The notes: generated by a model not told the origin, from the letters alone. A DNA stretch of 64,000 nucleotides from Enterococcaceae bacterium OF42-14pH9A (GCA_027692465.1 JAQEYU010000001.1:310001-374000); one strand, 5' to 3'. Positions 27,232 through 41,574 are shown, numbered from the stretch's first letter. Translations and numbers: made by a program.

Positions 27232-27268
27232 AAAAAGCGTTGACAGCGTTTTCTTCATTTGTTACGAT
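27232..27268 (+). promoter_or_regulatory. Promoter P1 of the beta-glucoside antiterminator gene with two overlapping cre boxes
   Basis: -35 TTGACA (27240-27245), 17-base spacer, -10 TACGAT (27263-27268). Two cre-like sequences overlap the -35: AAAAAGCGTTGACA (27232-27245) and TGACAGCGTTTTCT (27241-27254), each matching the CcpA consensus at 12 of 14 positions. This places the promoter upstream of the RAT/terminator switch, under carbon catabolite repression. Confidence 0.7.
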
Positions 27269-27298
27269 ATACATGAATTAAATAGACGTTTTTAAATC

Positions 27299-27332
27299 CG
27301 GATAGTGATTGTGAAGAACAAGCTAAACCTGA
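27299..27332 (+). promoter_or_regulatory. LicT/BglG-type RNA antiterminator target (RAT)
   Basis: The run GGATAGTGATTGTG, a short centre, then AGCTAAACCTGATG fits the RAT element bound by LicT/SacY-type proteins, and its 3' arm overlaps the left arm of the following terminator. Binding by the antiterminator encoded 200 bases downstream would melt the terminator and allow read-through, giving autoregulation by beta-glucosides. Confidence 0.75.
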
Positions 27333-27372
27333 TGAAGCCACTTATTTCGTGCGCATTCATTGGGTTTTTTTT
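27325..27372 (+). terminator. Conditional terminator overlapping the RAT
   Basis: AAACCTGATGAA (27325-27336) pairs with TTCATTGGGTTT (27356-27367, G-U wobbles allowed) and runs into eight T. Its left arm shares AACCTGATG with the RAT, the hallmark of mutually exclusive BglG-type antitermination. Confidence 0.8.
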
Positions 27373-27422
27373 CTATGCTGCCGCTGCTTTTTCGGCAGAA
27401 AAAAATTTTAAAAATAACATAG

Positions 27423-27459
27423 TGTAAGCGTTGACACTAAGAGTTAGATTGTTTATCAT
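27423..27459 (+). promoter_or_regulatory. Promoter P2 of the antiterminator gene with a perfect cre box
   Basis: TGTAAGCGTTGACA at 27423-27436 matches TGWAANCGNTNWCA at every position. Its last six bases are the -35 TTGACA (27431-27436); the -10 TATCAT (27454-27459) is 17 bases on. P2 lies after the conditional terminator, so it would supply antiterminator without antitermination unless CcpA is bound. Confidence 0.75.
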
Positions 27460-27527
27460 TTAGATGTGATAGTAATTAGAAAATTATTATAATAATCGTT
27501 CTAAAATGAACGGTCGGGGGCTAAAAA

Positions 27528-28370
27528 ATGAAAATCGTCAAGATTCTAAATAACAATGTAGTTTTGACGAAGGATGAAAAAGATAACGAAATCATCGTGT
27601 CCGGTCGCGGATTGGCCTTTCAAAAAAAGTGCGGCGATTTCATTGAAGAAGAGAAGATCGACAAACGTTATCGACTGAGTGATTCGAGTGCTTCCCAGCG
27701 ATTTCAGGAGTTGTTGATGGATGTCCCGGTTACGTATCTGGAACTGGCAACAAAAATCATTGACGAAGCCAAAGCAGAGTTGTCCGCCCCGTTGAACGAT
27801 TCGGTCTATATCTCCATCACCGATCATTTGTATACCGCGATTCAGCGGGTAAAAAAAGGGATTCGCCTGCGCAACCTGTTGTTGTGGGATATCAAGCGGT
27901 TTTTCCCGGATGAATTTGCAATCGGCCAAAAAGCCGTAGCCATGATCAAAAAAAGATACCGTTTGGACCTTGGTGAAGATGAAGCCGGTAATATCGCTTT
28001 GCACCTGGTCAACGCCCAAACCGAAACAGAACATCAGGACGTTTATGAAATGACTGAGTTGATGCAGGAAATCATCCAGATTGCCAGCTATTATTTCAAA
28101 ACCCGCTTCGATGAAGAATCAGTCTACTTTTATCGTTTTACCACCCACTTACGATTTTTTGCTTCTCGGATTATGAGCGGCAAGCAGTACCGGGATGAGA
28201 CAGATGAAGAATTGCTGCTTATCATTCAGCGGAAATACCGCAATGCTTACCATTGCGTTTTGAAGATTCAGCAGTTCATCACTGAAAAGTACCATTACGT
28301 GATGAGTAATGACGAAAAATTATACCTGACAATCCATCTGGCCAGACTGGTCCAGAAGGCGAATCAGTGA
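27528..28370 (+). CDS. licT: BglG/LicT family transcription antiterminator
   Basis: RNA-binding antiterminator of 280 residues. The N-terminal co-antiterminator domain (MKIVKILNNNVVLTKDE, residues 1-55) is followed by two PTS regulation domains: PRD1 with histidines in DHLYTAIQR and NIALHLVNAQ, PRD2 with THLRFFASRI and LTIHLARL. Phosphorylation of PRD1 by the PTS permease switches it off, and P-His-HPr on PRD2 activates it. A RAT/terminator pair and two cre-bearing promoters lie upstream, and its PTS permease follows 94 bases downstream. The symbol is by family; the inducing sugar is inferred from the neighbouring enzymes. Confidence 0.92.
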   Translation: MKIVKILNNNVVLTKDEKDNEIIVSGRGLAFQKKCGDFIEEEKIDKRYRLSDSSASQRFQELLMDVPVTYLELATKIIDEAKAELSAPLNDSVYISITDHLYTAIQRVKKGIRLRNLLLWDIKRFFPDEFAIGQKAVAMIKKRYRLDLGEDEAGNIALHLVNAQTETEHQDVYEMTELMQEIIQIASYYFKTRFDEESVYFYRFTTHLRFFASRIMSGKQYRDETDEELLLIIQRKYRNAYHCVLKIQQFITEKYHYVMSNDEKLYLTIHLARLVQKANQ

Positions 28371-28452
28371 TAATCATATTATCGGGAGGAGGGCAGAGGT
28401 TCACCCGCAGGAAAAGGTTGTCTGCATTTATTTATTTTCTACATACCAATAA

Positions 28453-30363
<1,911 letters not shown>

Positions 30364-30381
30364 GTAACGAAAAAAGCAAAA

Positions 30382-30418
30382 AAAATTAGAGGACCAGCTG
30401 TGCTGGCCTCTAATTTTT
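30382..30418. terminator. Two-way terminator between the PTS and RpiR genes
   Basis: AAATTAGAGG-A-CCAGC pairs with GCTGG-CCTCTAATTT around a three-base loop, with A and T tracts on both sides; it lies between convergent genes. Confidence 0.88.
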
Positions 30419-30432
30419 CGCCGCTTTTACTC

Positions 30433-31350
30433 TCAATTGGGACGAAAAGAGTCCTTGAATTGGACGACTTTTTCCACAGGGCCTTCTGTCATGACGGCCG
30501 AAGAAGTTTTGCGCTTGTCAATCTGCTCACCCATTTCGATGAGATGATTGAGGTTATGAGGGTAATTGTCGGCAAATACACAACTGTACAAGAGGTCCAA
30601 AAGATAACAGACAGACTTATTGATGGAGAAATTGCCGATCTTGGAATACAAACGCTCGCGAGTTGTCAATCGCAGGCAGGAATCACCGATATCAGCAAGG
30701 GTATTTTCTCCGATGCTGGTGATGACGATCACAGGGATCTGCCGTTGTTTGAGGATGCGGGCGACCTGAACCAAGCCGGTATTTTCACCGGTGTAAGAAA
30801 TCAAAAGGCCGCAACTGTTGTCAGGGAGATTATAGGCTTCGTAAGAACCTTCTCCTGAGGCGTTGTGGGTCACCATTTTGCCGATCCGGTTCATCTTCAG
30901 TGCGAAATCCTGAGAAATCAGACGGTTGGCATTGCTGCCGAAAATTTTGATGTGTTCGGCCTGCAGCAGCAGTTGCTTCGCCGTGTTCAGCTGATCATGA
31001 TCCACCAATGCGAGGGTATCTTCAATGGTCGACAGCTCCAGGGCTGCCATCTTTTTAGCGATTGTCATGATCCCGTCGGTTACCGAAAAAGGCAGATTGG
31101 CGTCCACCTCTTGGAAGTGGCCGCTCAGATAATCTTCTTCTTTCAGGTAGTCTTCTTTCAACTGGACCCAGCCGCTATAGCCGAGTTTTTTGGCTACACG
31201 GATCAAAGTCGATGGATGAACAAAATTTTCATCCGCCAGCTGTTGCACAGTCATCGATGACAGACGCTGCGTTTGGCTTAGTACAAAGTTCACCAGCTGC
31301 TGTTCGGCAGGTGAAAAGGAAGTATTCATCATTTTTTCACGTATCAGCAC
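30433..31350 (-). CDS. RpiR/MurR family regulator with SIS domain
   Basis: Protein of 305 residues with an N-terminal RpiR helix-turn-helix (about residues 1-80, TVQQLADENFVHPSTLIRVAKKLGYSGW) and a C-terminal sugar-phosphate-binding SIS domain (IKIFGSNANRLISQDFALKMNRIG). GTG 31350 follows GAGGTGATC on the minus strand. It is divergent from the GH4 gene and so probably controls GH4-HAD-GH1 in response to a phosphorylated sugar. An inverted repeat ATTTACAA/TTGTAAAT in the gap is a candidate operator. Confidence 0.9.
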   Translation of the reverse strand: MLIREKMMNTSFSPAEQQLVNFVLSQTQRLSSMTVQQLADENFVHPSTLIRVAKKLGYSGWVQLKEDYLKEEDYLSGHFQEVDANLPFSVTDGIMTIAKKMAALELSTIEDTLALVDHDQLNTAKQLLLQAEHIKIFGSNANRLISQDFALKMNRIGKMVTHNASGEGSYEAYNLPDNSCGLLISYTGENTGLVQVARILKQRQIPVIVITSIGENTLADIGDSCLRLTTRERLYSKIGNFSINKSVCYLLDLLYSCVFADNYPHNLNHLIEMGEQIDKRKTSSAVMTEGPVEKVVQFKDSFRPN

Positions 31351-31451
31351 ATGATCACCTCGTTTATTTACGATAATTATAGATGATTTGAGAATTTTTT
31401 AATAGGCAAAATCTAACATTTACAGGGAAAAAGGTAATGGCATTCACGATT

Positions 31452-31491
31452 ATTTACAAATTAGCGGGTGGTTCCCAAGAAAATTGTAAAT
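31452..31491. promoter_or_regulatory. Inverted repeat between the RpiR and GH4 genes
   Basis: ATTTACAA (31452-31459) and TTGTAAAT (31484-31491) are a perfect inverted pair separated by 24 bases, in the 328-base gap between the divergent genes. Candidate operator for the RpiR protein; no binding motif of this subgroup is known to me that would confirm it. The rest of the gap shows no clear consensus promoter. Confidence 0.4.
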
Positions 31492-31678
31492 ACCATTGCA
31501 ATTTATGTTCGAAATCTGGTGGGAGTAATTTACATAGGAGATAATGAATATGTAAAAAGAAACTGTCGCAACAAGGACAGGCAGTCGCCTGGTGGTCCAG
31601 TGGTCCGCCGGTTCGGCAGCATTCAATCCAAATAACAATAAGAAAATACAATAAAAGAGCAGAAAAGGAGAGAAACAG

Positions 31679-33067
31679 ATGGCTAATGGTGTAAAAATCG
31701 CAACAATCGGTGGGGGTTCCAGTTATACACCGGAATTGATGGAAGGCTTTATCAAACGCTATGACGAACTGCCGATCCGTGAGATCTGGCTGGTTGATAT
31801 CGAGGCTGGGCGTGAAAAATTGGAAATCGTCGGGAAAATGGCTCAGCGGATGTGGGATGCCTCACCATATGATGTAAAAGTTCATTTGACATTGGATCGC
31901 CGGGAGGCACTGAAGGATGCCGATTTTGTAACGACCCAGTTTCGTGTCGGTCTCTTGGATGCACGAGTCAAAGATGAGCGGATTCCGGCGTATTACGGAA
32001 TGATTGGCCAAGAGACTAACGGCGCCGGCGGGATGTTCAAGGCCTTTCGGACGGTTCCGGTGATCCTCGATATTGTTGAAGATATGAAAGAGCTGTGCCC
32101 GAATGCCTGGCTGGTGAATTTTGCCAATCCAAGCGGCATGGTGACAGAAGCAGTGGTCCGCTACGGAAAATGGGACAAAGTCATCGGATTGTGCAATGTG
32201 CCGGTGATGGCGACTATGTTGGAGCCGGGACTAATCGGCAAAGAGACGGATGAGCTGATCTATAAGTTTGCCGGGTTGAATCATTTCCACTGGCACAAAG
32301 TCGCAGATTCTCACGGCAATGATGTCACAATGGAACTAATTGATAAAATGTACCAAGAAGACAATGGTCTGCCGAAAAATATTTACGATATCCCGTTTCA
32401 GCGGGAATTGCTGGAACAGATGAAAATGATCCCTTGCGCATACCACCGCTATTATTACCAAGAAGAAGAAATGCTGAACCACGCGCTGGAAGAATACCAA
32501 ACAATCGGCACGCGCGCCCAACAGGTGAAAAAGACCGAGCAGGAATTATTCGAGCTGTATAAAGATCCGCATCTGGCTCACAAACCGGAACAGTTGGAGC
32601 AGCGAGGCGGCGCCTATTATTCAGATGCAGCCTGTGAAACCATTGCTTCAATCTACGCCAATAAACAGACCCAGATCGTTGTGTCCACCAAAAACAACGG
32701 AGCTGTGCCGGATCTGCCGGCTGACTGTGTTGTCGAAGTGACAGCCTATGTTGGTGGTCAAGGTGCCCGTAATGTGGCCTTTGGGGAGCTTCCGACAGCA
32801 GAACGCGGCTGGTTGCAGGTGATGAAGGCTATGGAATTGTTGACGATTGAAGCAGCTGTGACTGGTGATTACGGAACGGCACTGCAAGCCTTCACGTTGA
32901 ATCCACTGGTGACTTCCGGTACGACTGCCAAACGGGTCATGGATGAATTGTTCATCGCCCATAAACAATACCTGCCGAATTTCAAGGAAACCATTGAACG
33001 CTTGGAAAAAGAAGGAATCGAGGTGCAGGACGAAGTTGCCCGCAACCTGGATGCTGTAAAGGTGTGA
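31679..33067 (+). CDS. 6-phospho-beta-glucosidase, glycoside hydrolase family 4
   Basis: NAD- and Mn-dependent hydrolase of 462 residues that opens 6-phospho-beta-glucosides by an oxidation-elimination route. The N-terminal NAD-binding motif is IATIGGGSSYTPEL; metal ligands are the cysteine in GLCNVPV and the histidine in GLNHFHWH; FRVGLLDARVKDERIPAYYG and GQETNGAGGMFKA are family blocks. The fit is to LicH/CelF-type enzymes rather than alpha-glucosidases. AGGAGAG precedes ATG. First gene of an apparent operon with a HAD phosphatase and two GH1 enzymes, divergent from the RpiR regulator. Confidence 0.92.
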   Translation: MANGVKIATIGGGSSYTPELMEGFIKRYDELPIREIWLVDIEAGREKLEIVGKMAQRMWDASPYDVKVHLTLDRREALKDADFVTTQFRVGLLDARVKDERIPAYYGMIGQETNGAGGMFKAFRTVPVILDIVEDMKELCPNAWLVNFANPSGMVTEAVVRYGKWDKVIGLCNVPVMATMLEPGLIGKETDELIYKFAGLNHFHWHKVADSHGNDVTMELIDKMYQEDNGLPKNIYDIPFQRELLEQMKMIPCAYHRYYYQEEEMLNHALEEYQTIGTRAQQVKKTEQELFELYKDPHLAHKPEQLEQRGGAYYSDAACETIASIYANKQTQIVVSTKNNGAVPDLPADCVVEVTAYVGGQGARNVAFGELPTAERGWLQVMKAMELLTIEAAVTGDYGTALQAFTLNPLVTSGTTAKRVMDELFIAHKQYLPNFKETIERLEKEGIEVQDEVARNLDAVKV

Positions 33068-33072
33068 CAATT

Positions 33073-35389
<2,317 letters not shown>

Positions 35390-35415
35390 GACGATTAAAA
35401 GTTTTTAAAAAGACG

Positions 35416-35445
35416 AAAGACAGCAGCAATTCCTGCTGTCTTTTT
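35416..35445 (+). terminator. Terminator between the two GH1 genes
   Basis: AAAGACAGCAG pairs with CTGCTGTCTTT around a six-base loop, ending in five T. It suggests the second GH1 gene is partly uncoupled from the first. Confidence 0.82.
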
Positions 35446-35481
35446 GATCCGTGAACCAAGGTGAATCCGCGATAAAAATGA

Positions 35482-36981
<1,500 letters not shown>

Positions 36982-37028
36982 GTAGCAGGATCCGGAACCT
37001 ACTATATTATTAACAGACAATAATCATG

Positions 37029-37062
37029 ACTCTGCCTCCCATTGCCGGGGCAGAGTTTTTTT
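37029..37062 (+). terminator. Terminator after the second GH1 gene
   Basis: ACTCTGCC pairs with GGCAGAGT around a 12-base loop, followed by seven T. Confidence 0.88.
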
Positions 37063-37104
37063 AGTGGTTTTATGGCGGGGAGAGTGCTTTTTCAGCCGTT
37101 GTTC

Positions 37105-37177
37105 TTTGTGAAGAAATCGTGATTTTCCGACAGAAACCTTGTCATTTGTGAAAGTCAGAGATAAACTGCTTCACAAA
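37105..37177. promoter_or_regulatory. TTTGTGAA repeats upstream of the ABC importer
   Basis: TTTGTGAA occurs at 37105-37112 and 37145-37152, and inverted (TTCACAAA) at 37170-37177; the last two form a perfect inverted pair with 17 bases between. They lie upstream of the YesN-like repeats and could bind another regulator. No known operator is matched. Confidence 0.35.
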
Positions 37178-37204
37178 AAAGTCATAATTCCTTATAAAAA
37201 AGTT

Positions 37205-37268
37205 CTTTAGTTTGTTCAAGAAGACCTTTAGTTTGTTTCTTCTTTCCGACTGATGGAAGCGGTAAACT
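37205..37268 (+). promoter_or_regulatory. Tandem direct repeats and promoter of the ABC importer, candidate YesN site
   Basis: CTTTAGTTTGTTC (37205-37217) and CTTTAGTTTGTTT (37226-37238) are direct repeats with a 21-base period, two helical turns. A -10 TAAACT at 37263-37268 has only a poor -35 directly after the second repeat, the layout of an activator-dependent promoter. An AraC-type regulator (YesN, encoded at 43272) is the natural candidate. A weak cre-like TGGAAGCGGTAAAC overlaps the -10 (11 of 14). Confidence 0.5.
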
Positions 37269-37333
37269 GTCTATGGATCGAGTGAGAGGGTTTTCATCCG
37301 AAGCCACTCGACAATCGGAAAGGAGCTGAAATA

Positions 37334-38278
37334 ATGAAAAAGAAGAAAAAAGGCGGTTTTCTGGAGAATGTCTGGCGCTACAAGGCATTGATCCTGATGG
37401 CACTGCCGGGATTTATCTGGTTTATCTTCTTCTTCTACATCCCTGTATTGGCAAACGTGGTGGCCTTTAAAGATTTCCACTATTCGCCGAACGGGTTTAT
37501 CGACGCCTTGATGACAAGTAAGTGGGTAGGATTTGACAACTTTAAATTCCTGTTCTCTTCCAGTGATGCTTGGCTGATCACCCGTAATACGCTGGTATAC
37601 AATATTGTATTTTTAGCATTCAATTTATTCTTTGCTATTTCATTTGCAATCGTTATGAGTGAATTGCGGAACAAACGACTGGTGAAGGTGTATCACACCA
37701 TGTCACTTCTGCCGTACTTCTTATCATGGGTTGTAATCAGCGCCTTTGTTTATGCTTTCTTGAGTCCTGACAAAGGGATTGTCAATCAATGGTTGACCTC
37801 TGGTGGACATGAACAGATTAACTGGTATGCTGATCCAAAATGGTGGCCGTTCATCTTCGTCTTCCTGAATGTCTGGAAGGGGTTGGGCTACAACAGTATC
37901 ATCTATTATGCTTCCGTAATGGGAATCGACCCGACATACTACGAAGCAGCGATGGTAGACGGCGCCAGCAAATGGCAGCAGATCAAAAACGTCACGATTC
38001 CGCAAATTTTGCCGATGATGACAGTACTCTTAATTATGAATATTGGTGGGATTTTCCGAGCTGATTTTGGGATGTTCTATACGGTTCCGAGAAATTCAGG
38101 GGCGCTGTATCAAGTCACCACTGTATTGGACACATACATTTACAACGGCTTGACCGCTACCGGTGATATCGGGATGACAGCAGCTGCCGGTTTGTATCAA
38201 TCAGCAGTCGGTGCGGTACTCTTGTTATTGGCGAATTTGGTGGCCCGCAAGATCGAACCGGATTCCGCATTATTCTAA
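37334..38278 (+). CDS. Oligosaccharide ABC transporter permease, LplB type
   Basis: Inner-membrane subunit of 314 residues with about six helices and a basic lysine-rich start. The cytoplasmic EAA motif, YYEAAMVDGASKWQQIKNVTIPQILPMM, couples it to an ATPase. The sequence is of the LplB/YteP class used for complex oligosaccharides. No ATPase gene is in the cluster, so a shared MsmK-type ATPase elsewhere is expected. AAAGGAGC precedes ATG. The second permease begins eight bases after its stop. Confidence 0.92.
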   Translation: MKKKKKGGFLENVWRYKALILMALPGFIWFIFFFYIPVLANVVAFKDFHYSPNGFIDALMTSKWVGFDNFKFLFSSSDAWLITRNTLVYNIVFLAFNLFFAISFAIVMSELRNKRLVKVYHTMSLLPYFLSWVVISAFVYAFLSPDKGIVNQWLTSGGHEQINWYADPKWWPFIFVFLNVWKGLGYNSIIYYASVMGIDPTYYEAAMVDGASKWQQIKNVTIPQILPMMTVLLIMNIGGIFRADFGMFYTVPRNSGALYQVTTVLDTYIYNGLTATGDIGMTAAAGLYQSAVGAVLLLLANLVARKIEPDSALF

Positions 38279-38285
38279 GGAGGAA

Positions 38286-39215
38286 ATGAACTTGAAAAAG
38301 AAAAAAGTTTACAACGTCCAAGTTCGCTCCTTCAGTCCGGGAGTGAATCTGTTCTTCAATATTGTGATTGCGATCTTTGCACTTTCTTGTGTGCTGCCTT
38401 TCTTCTTTGTTGTGATGATTTCACTGACAAACGAACAGTCACTGGCAGCTAACGGCTATTCATTCTGGCCGGAAGAATTCTCATTAGCCGCCTACAAGTA
38501 TATTTTTGCCGGCGACATGAGCCGTAAAATATTCCAATCGTTTGGGATTACTGTTTTTATCACAGTTGTCGGGACCTTTGTTAATGCGACGATGACTTCG
38601 CTTTATGCCTATGCGATTTCACGTTCCAACTTTCCCTTCCGTAAATTTTTTACCGTCTTCGCATTGATTACGATGCTGTTTACTCCGGGGATGGTAGCCA
38701 ACTATTTGGTAGTGACCAATCTGCTGAACATGCAGGATACCGTCTTGGCTTTGATTTTGCCGCTGGCGTTGGGACCATTCAATATTTTGGTGATGCGCAC
38801 CTTCTTTAAAAAGACGATTCCAGACAGTATCATCGAATCTGCTAAAATTGATGGTGCTACTGAGATAAAAATCTTTACGAGTATCGTATTACCCTTGGCG
38901 GTACCGGGTATTGCAACGATCAGTTTGTTTGCCGCTCTTGGTTATTGGAACGACTGGTTCAATGCCTTGCTGTATATCCAAAAAGATGAGCTGGTTCCGC
39001 TGCAGTATCTGTTGATGCGAATCATGAACAACTTGGATTATCTGGCGAAAAATGCCGGTGCCAGCGCACAGATCCAAGGTGGCTTGGCAGCCCTTCCGAG
39101 TGAATCTGCTCGAATGGCAATTACGGTTGTCGCTACTTTGCCGATTGCTCTGACCTATCCGTTCTTCCAAAAATACTTTGTCGGCGGATTGACTATCGGT
39201 GGTGTCAAAGAGTAA
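38286..39215 (+). CDS. Oligosaccharide ABC transporter permease, YtcP/CUT1 type
   Basis: Second permease of about 310 residues with six helices; EAA motif ESAKIDGATEIKIFTSIVLPLAVPGIATI. Starts with MNLKKKKVYNVQVRSFSPG. The start is ambiguous: ATG 38286 is only two bases after GGAGG (38279-38283), while TTG 38292 in the same frame has eight, so TTG may be the true start. It pairs with the upstream LplB-type permease; the binding lipoprotein follows 130 bases downstream. Confidence 0.92.
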   Translation: MNLKKKKVYNVQVRSFSPGVNLFFNIVIAIFALSCVLPFFFVVMISLTNEQSLAANGYSFWPEEFSLAAYKYIFAGDMSRKIFQSFGITVFITVVGTFVNATMTSLYAYAISRSNFPFRKFFTVFALITMLFTPGMVANYLVVTNLLNMQDTVLALILPLALGPFNILVMRTFFKKTIPDSIIESAKIDGATEIKIFTSIVLPLAVPGIATISLFAALGYWNDWFNALLYIQKDELVPLQYLLMRIMNNLDYLAKNAGASAQIQGGLAALPSESARMAITVVATLPIALTYPFFQKYFVGGLTIGGVKE

Positions 39216-39345
39216 TTTTATCAATTTAACAGCTGAAGGCGTGTGTCAGGACAAAGCTGTGCTCCAGGTGAGGTCATTTCTTCATCGGAGGCGGCCGCGT
39301 TCTTTCACATCACCCTTTTAAGCAAAATAAATAGGAGGAATTTCA

Positions 39346-40824
39346 ATGAAAACGTGGAAAAAAGCACTGGGAATCGCTGCAGTCAGCGCCATGACTTTGG
39401 GATTGGCGGCTTGCGGCAATTCAAACAATGACGCCAAAGACTCAGACAAAGGCGGTTCTGACAATGGTACTGTTACACTGAAAATGTACCAAGTCGGTGA
39501 CAAGCCGGAAAACTATGACAAATTGATGGAGATCGCCAACAAGCGGATCAAAGACAAAATCAATGCCACTGTTGATATCCAATACGTTGGTTGGGGCGAT
39601 TGGGATAAAAAAATGGCTGCGGTTATTGCATCCGGTGAAGCGTATGATGTATCATTTGCCTTCCAATATGTTCCAAATGCGCAAAAAGGTGCGTTTGCCG
39701 ATTTGAGCGAACTTTCTCAGAAATATGCAAAAGAATACATGGAACAACTTCCTGACATGTATATCAAAGGGAATGAAATCAACGGCAAATTGTATGCGAT
39801 TCCGGTTTATGGGAACGCATGGGCACAACAAATGCTGACTTTCAATAAACAATATTTGGATAAATACAATATCGATATTTCAAAAGTAGACGGTTCTTAT
39901 GAATCAGCTACTGAAGTTTTGAAACAATTCCATGAAAAAGAACCAAATATTGCGGCTTTTGCAATCGGTCAAAGTTTCAAAGCTTCTTACAACTATGATT
40001 ATCCATTAGGTAAAGATTATCCATTTGCAGTCAAACTGGATGACGAAAAAAATCCTAAGATCATCAACCGTTACGAAGACCCTGAATTCATGAAAGTTTT
40101 GAAAACAATGCATGAATGGTACAACGAAGGCTTGATTCCGACAGATGCTGCAACGAACACTACCGGTTATCCGTTGGAAAGTAATACTTGGTTCATGCGT
40201 GAAGAAACACAAGGTCCGGTTGACTACGGCGATACGATTTTGACGAATGCTGCCGGCCAACCACTGGTATCTAAACCATTGACTGAACAATTGAAATCTA
40301 CCGGTCAAGCACAAATGGCAAACTTTGTTGTCGGAAATGCCTCCAAACACAAAGAAAAAGCTGTTGAATTCCTGAACCTGTTGAATACGGATGCTGAGCT
40401 GTTGAACGGCCTGGTATACGGTGTCGAAGGGGAACAATGGGAAAAAGTCGGCGACGACAAACTGAAATTGTTGGACGGCTACAAACCAAATACCCACATG
40501 GCTGCATGGAATACTGGGAACAACATGATCCTGTACACCCAAGAATCCATCACCGATGACCAAATCAAAGAACGTGACGAAAGTATCGAAAATTCAAAAA
40601 CTTCGCCGATTCTTGGTTTCCAATTCGTGACAGACAACGTGAAAACACAAATGACCAACGTGATCAACGTGATGAACCGTTATGCTGCCAGCTTGAACAC
40701 CGGTACTGTCGATCCTGAAAAGAATGTTCCGGAATTGAACAAAGAACTGGAAAAAGCCGGTATCAAAGAAGTTATGGATGAAATGCAAAAACAATTGGAT
40801 GAATTTGTGAAATCCAGCAACTGA
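39346..40824 (+). CDS. Extracellular solute-binding lipoprotein (oligosaccharide ABC importer)
   Basis: Lipoprotein of 492 residues: a signal peptide (MKTWKKALGIAAVSAM) ending in the lipobox LAAC with the acylated cysteine at residue 23, a Ser/Asn/Asp-rich linker, and a family 1 binding domain of the YtcQ/LplA class. Lgt at 3183 would lipidate it. AGGAGG precedes ATG. Codon use changes little across the cluster. It lies third in the importer cluster and is followed by a 12-bp perfect hairpin, common after binding-protein genes, that may stabilise its mRNA. Substrate unknown. Confidence 0.93.
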   Translation: MKTWKKALGIAAVSAMTLGLAACGNSNNDAKDSDKGGSDNGTVTLKMYQVGDKPENYDKLMEIANKRIKDKINATVDIQYVGWGDWDKKMAAVIASGEAYDVSFAFQYVPNAQKGAFADLSELSQKYAKEYMEQLPDMYIKGNEINGKLYAIPVYGNAWAQQMLTFNKQYLDKYNIDISKVDGSYESATEVLKQFHEKEPNIAAFAIGQSFKASYNYDYPLGKDYPFAVKLDDEKNPKIINRYEDPEFMKVLKTMHEWYNEGLIPTDAATNTTGYPLESNTWFMREETQGPVDYGDTILTNAAGQPLVSKPLTEQLKSTGQAQMANFVVGNASKHKEKAVEFLNLLNTDAELLNGLVYGVEGEQWEKVGDDKLKLLDGYKPNTHMAAWNTGNNMILYTQESITDDQIKERDESIENSKTSPILGFQFVTDNVKTQMTNVINVMNRYAASLNTGTVDPEKNVPELNKELEKAGIKEVMDEMQKQLDEFVKSSN

Positions 40825-40849
40825 TTTTTCAAACATGTCCAGACCCAAG

Positions 40850-40880
40850 GAGAAGCCGACCTTTGACAGGTCGGCTTCTC
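40850..40880 (+). terminator. Hairpin after the binding-lipoprotein gene
   Basis: GAGAAGCCGACC pairs perfectly with GGTCGGCTTCTC around a seven-base loop. There is no T tract, so it is more likely a stabilising stem or partial terminator that raises the binding protein over the downstream yesLMN genes. Confidence 0.65.
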
Positions 40881-40938
40881 TGCGGTATACATAGTAGAGA
40901 AAGAGTCTTGGTAAGAAAAGACGAAAAGGAGCGACTTT

Positions 40939-41574
40939 ATGGAAAGCACCGGGATCCAACGTTTGTTTTATATCATCTGGGCGATCGTCAAATTAAATTT
41001 GTATATTCTGGTTTTCACTTTGGCTGGAGCAGTAGTGCTGGGTGCAGGACCGGCTTTCCAAAGTGCTAACGACATGCTGATGGAATCAGGGATGGATTAT
41101 CAGCGGATCACATTTACCGGCATGTGGGAGCGATTCAAGCAAAATTTCAAACGGGGCAATATCCTTTTCTGGATTTATGCTGTCATTTTCTTCATTTTGG
41201 GTTACAACTTGTACTTGGCTAGTCAGATCAAGGGTCTTTTGTGGTTTGTGCTGTCGTTTGTGCTGGTTTTTGCCTTGATTTTATTGATGGTGGTCTACTT
41301 ATATATCGTTCAGTATGAAACGGCTTATGAGATAAGTATCGGGAATCTGATCAAACTGGCTTTTATCAGTGTTTTCTTGAACTTCGGTACATTCTTGAAA
41401 GTGCTGTTTGGTGTCGCAAGTATTCTGGTAGTCACCTGGTTTTTCAAGGGGCTGCTTTTGGTGGCCACTTTCAGTCTGTTTTTAGTATGGAGCGGTTATG
41501 CCACCAAAGACATTCGCCGACTGGTGGACGGAAAGTTGGAGAGCGATGATACAAAAATTGAAAAAGACCTTTAA
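40939..41574 (+). CDS. YesL family membrane protein (DUF624)
   Basis: Membrane protein of 211 residues with about five helices; the DUF624 landmarks are the N-terminal RLFYIIWAIVKLNLYIL and GPAFQSANDML followed by WERFKQNFKRGN. YesL proteins are encoded with YesMN systems and oligosaccharide ABC importers, as here; the biochemical role is unknown. AAAAGGAGCG precedes ATG 40939. Its end overlaps the histidine kinase gene by 29 bases. Confidence 0.88.
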   Translation: MESTGIQRLFYIIWAIVKLNLYILVFTLAGAVVLGAGPAFQSANDMLMESGMDYQRITFTGMWERFKQNFKRGNILFWIYAVIFFILGYNLYLASQIKGLLWFVLSFVLVFALILLMVVYLYIVQYETAYEISIGNLIKLAFISVFLNFGTFLKVLFGVASILVVTWFFKGLLLVATFSLFLVWSGYATKDIRRLVDGKLESDDTKIEKDL

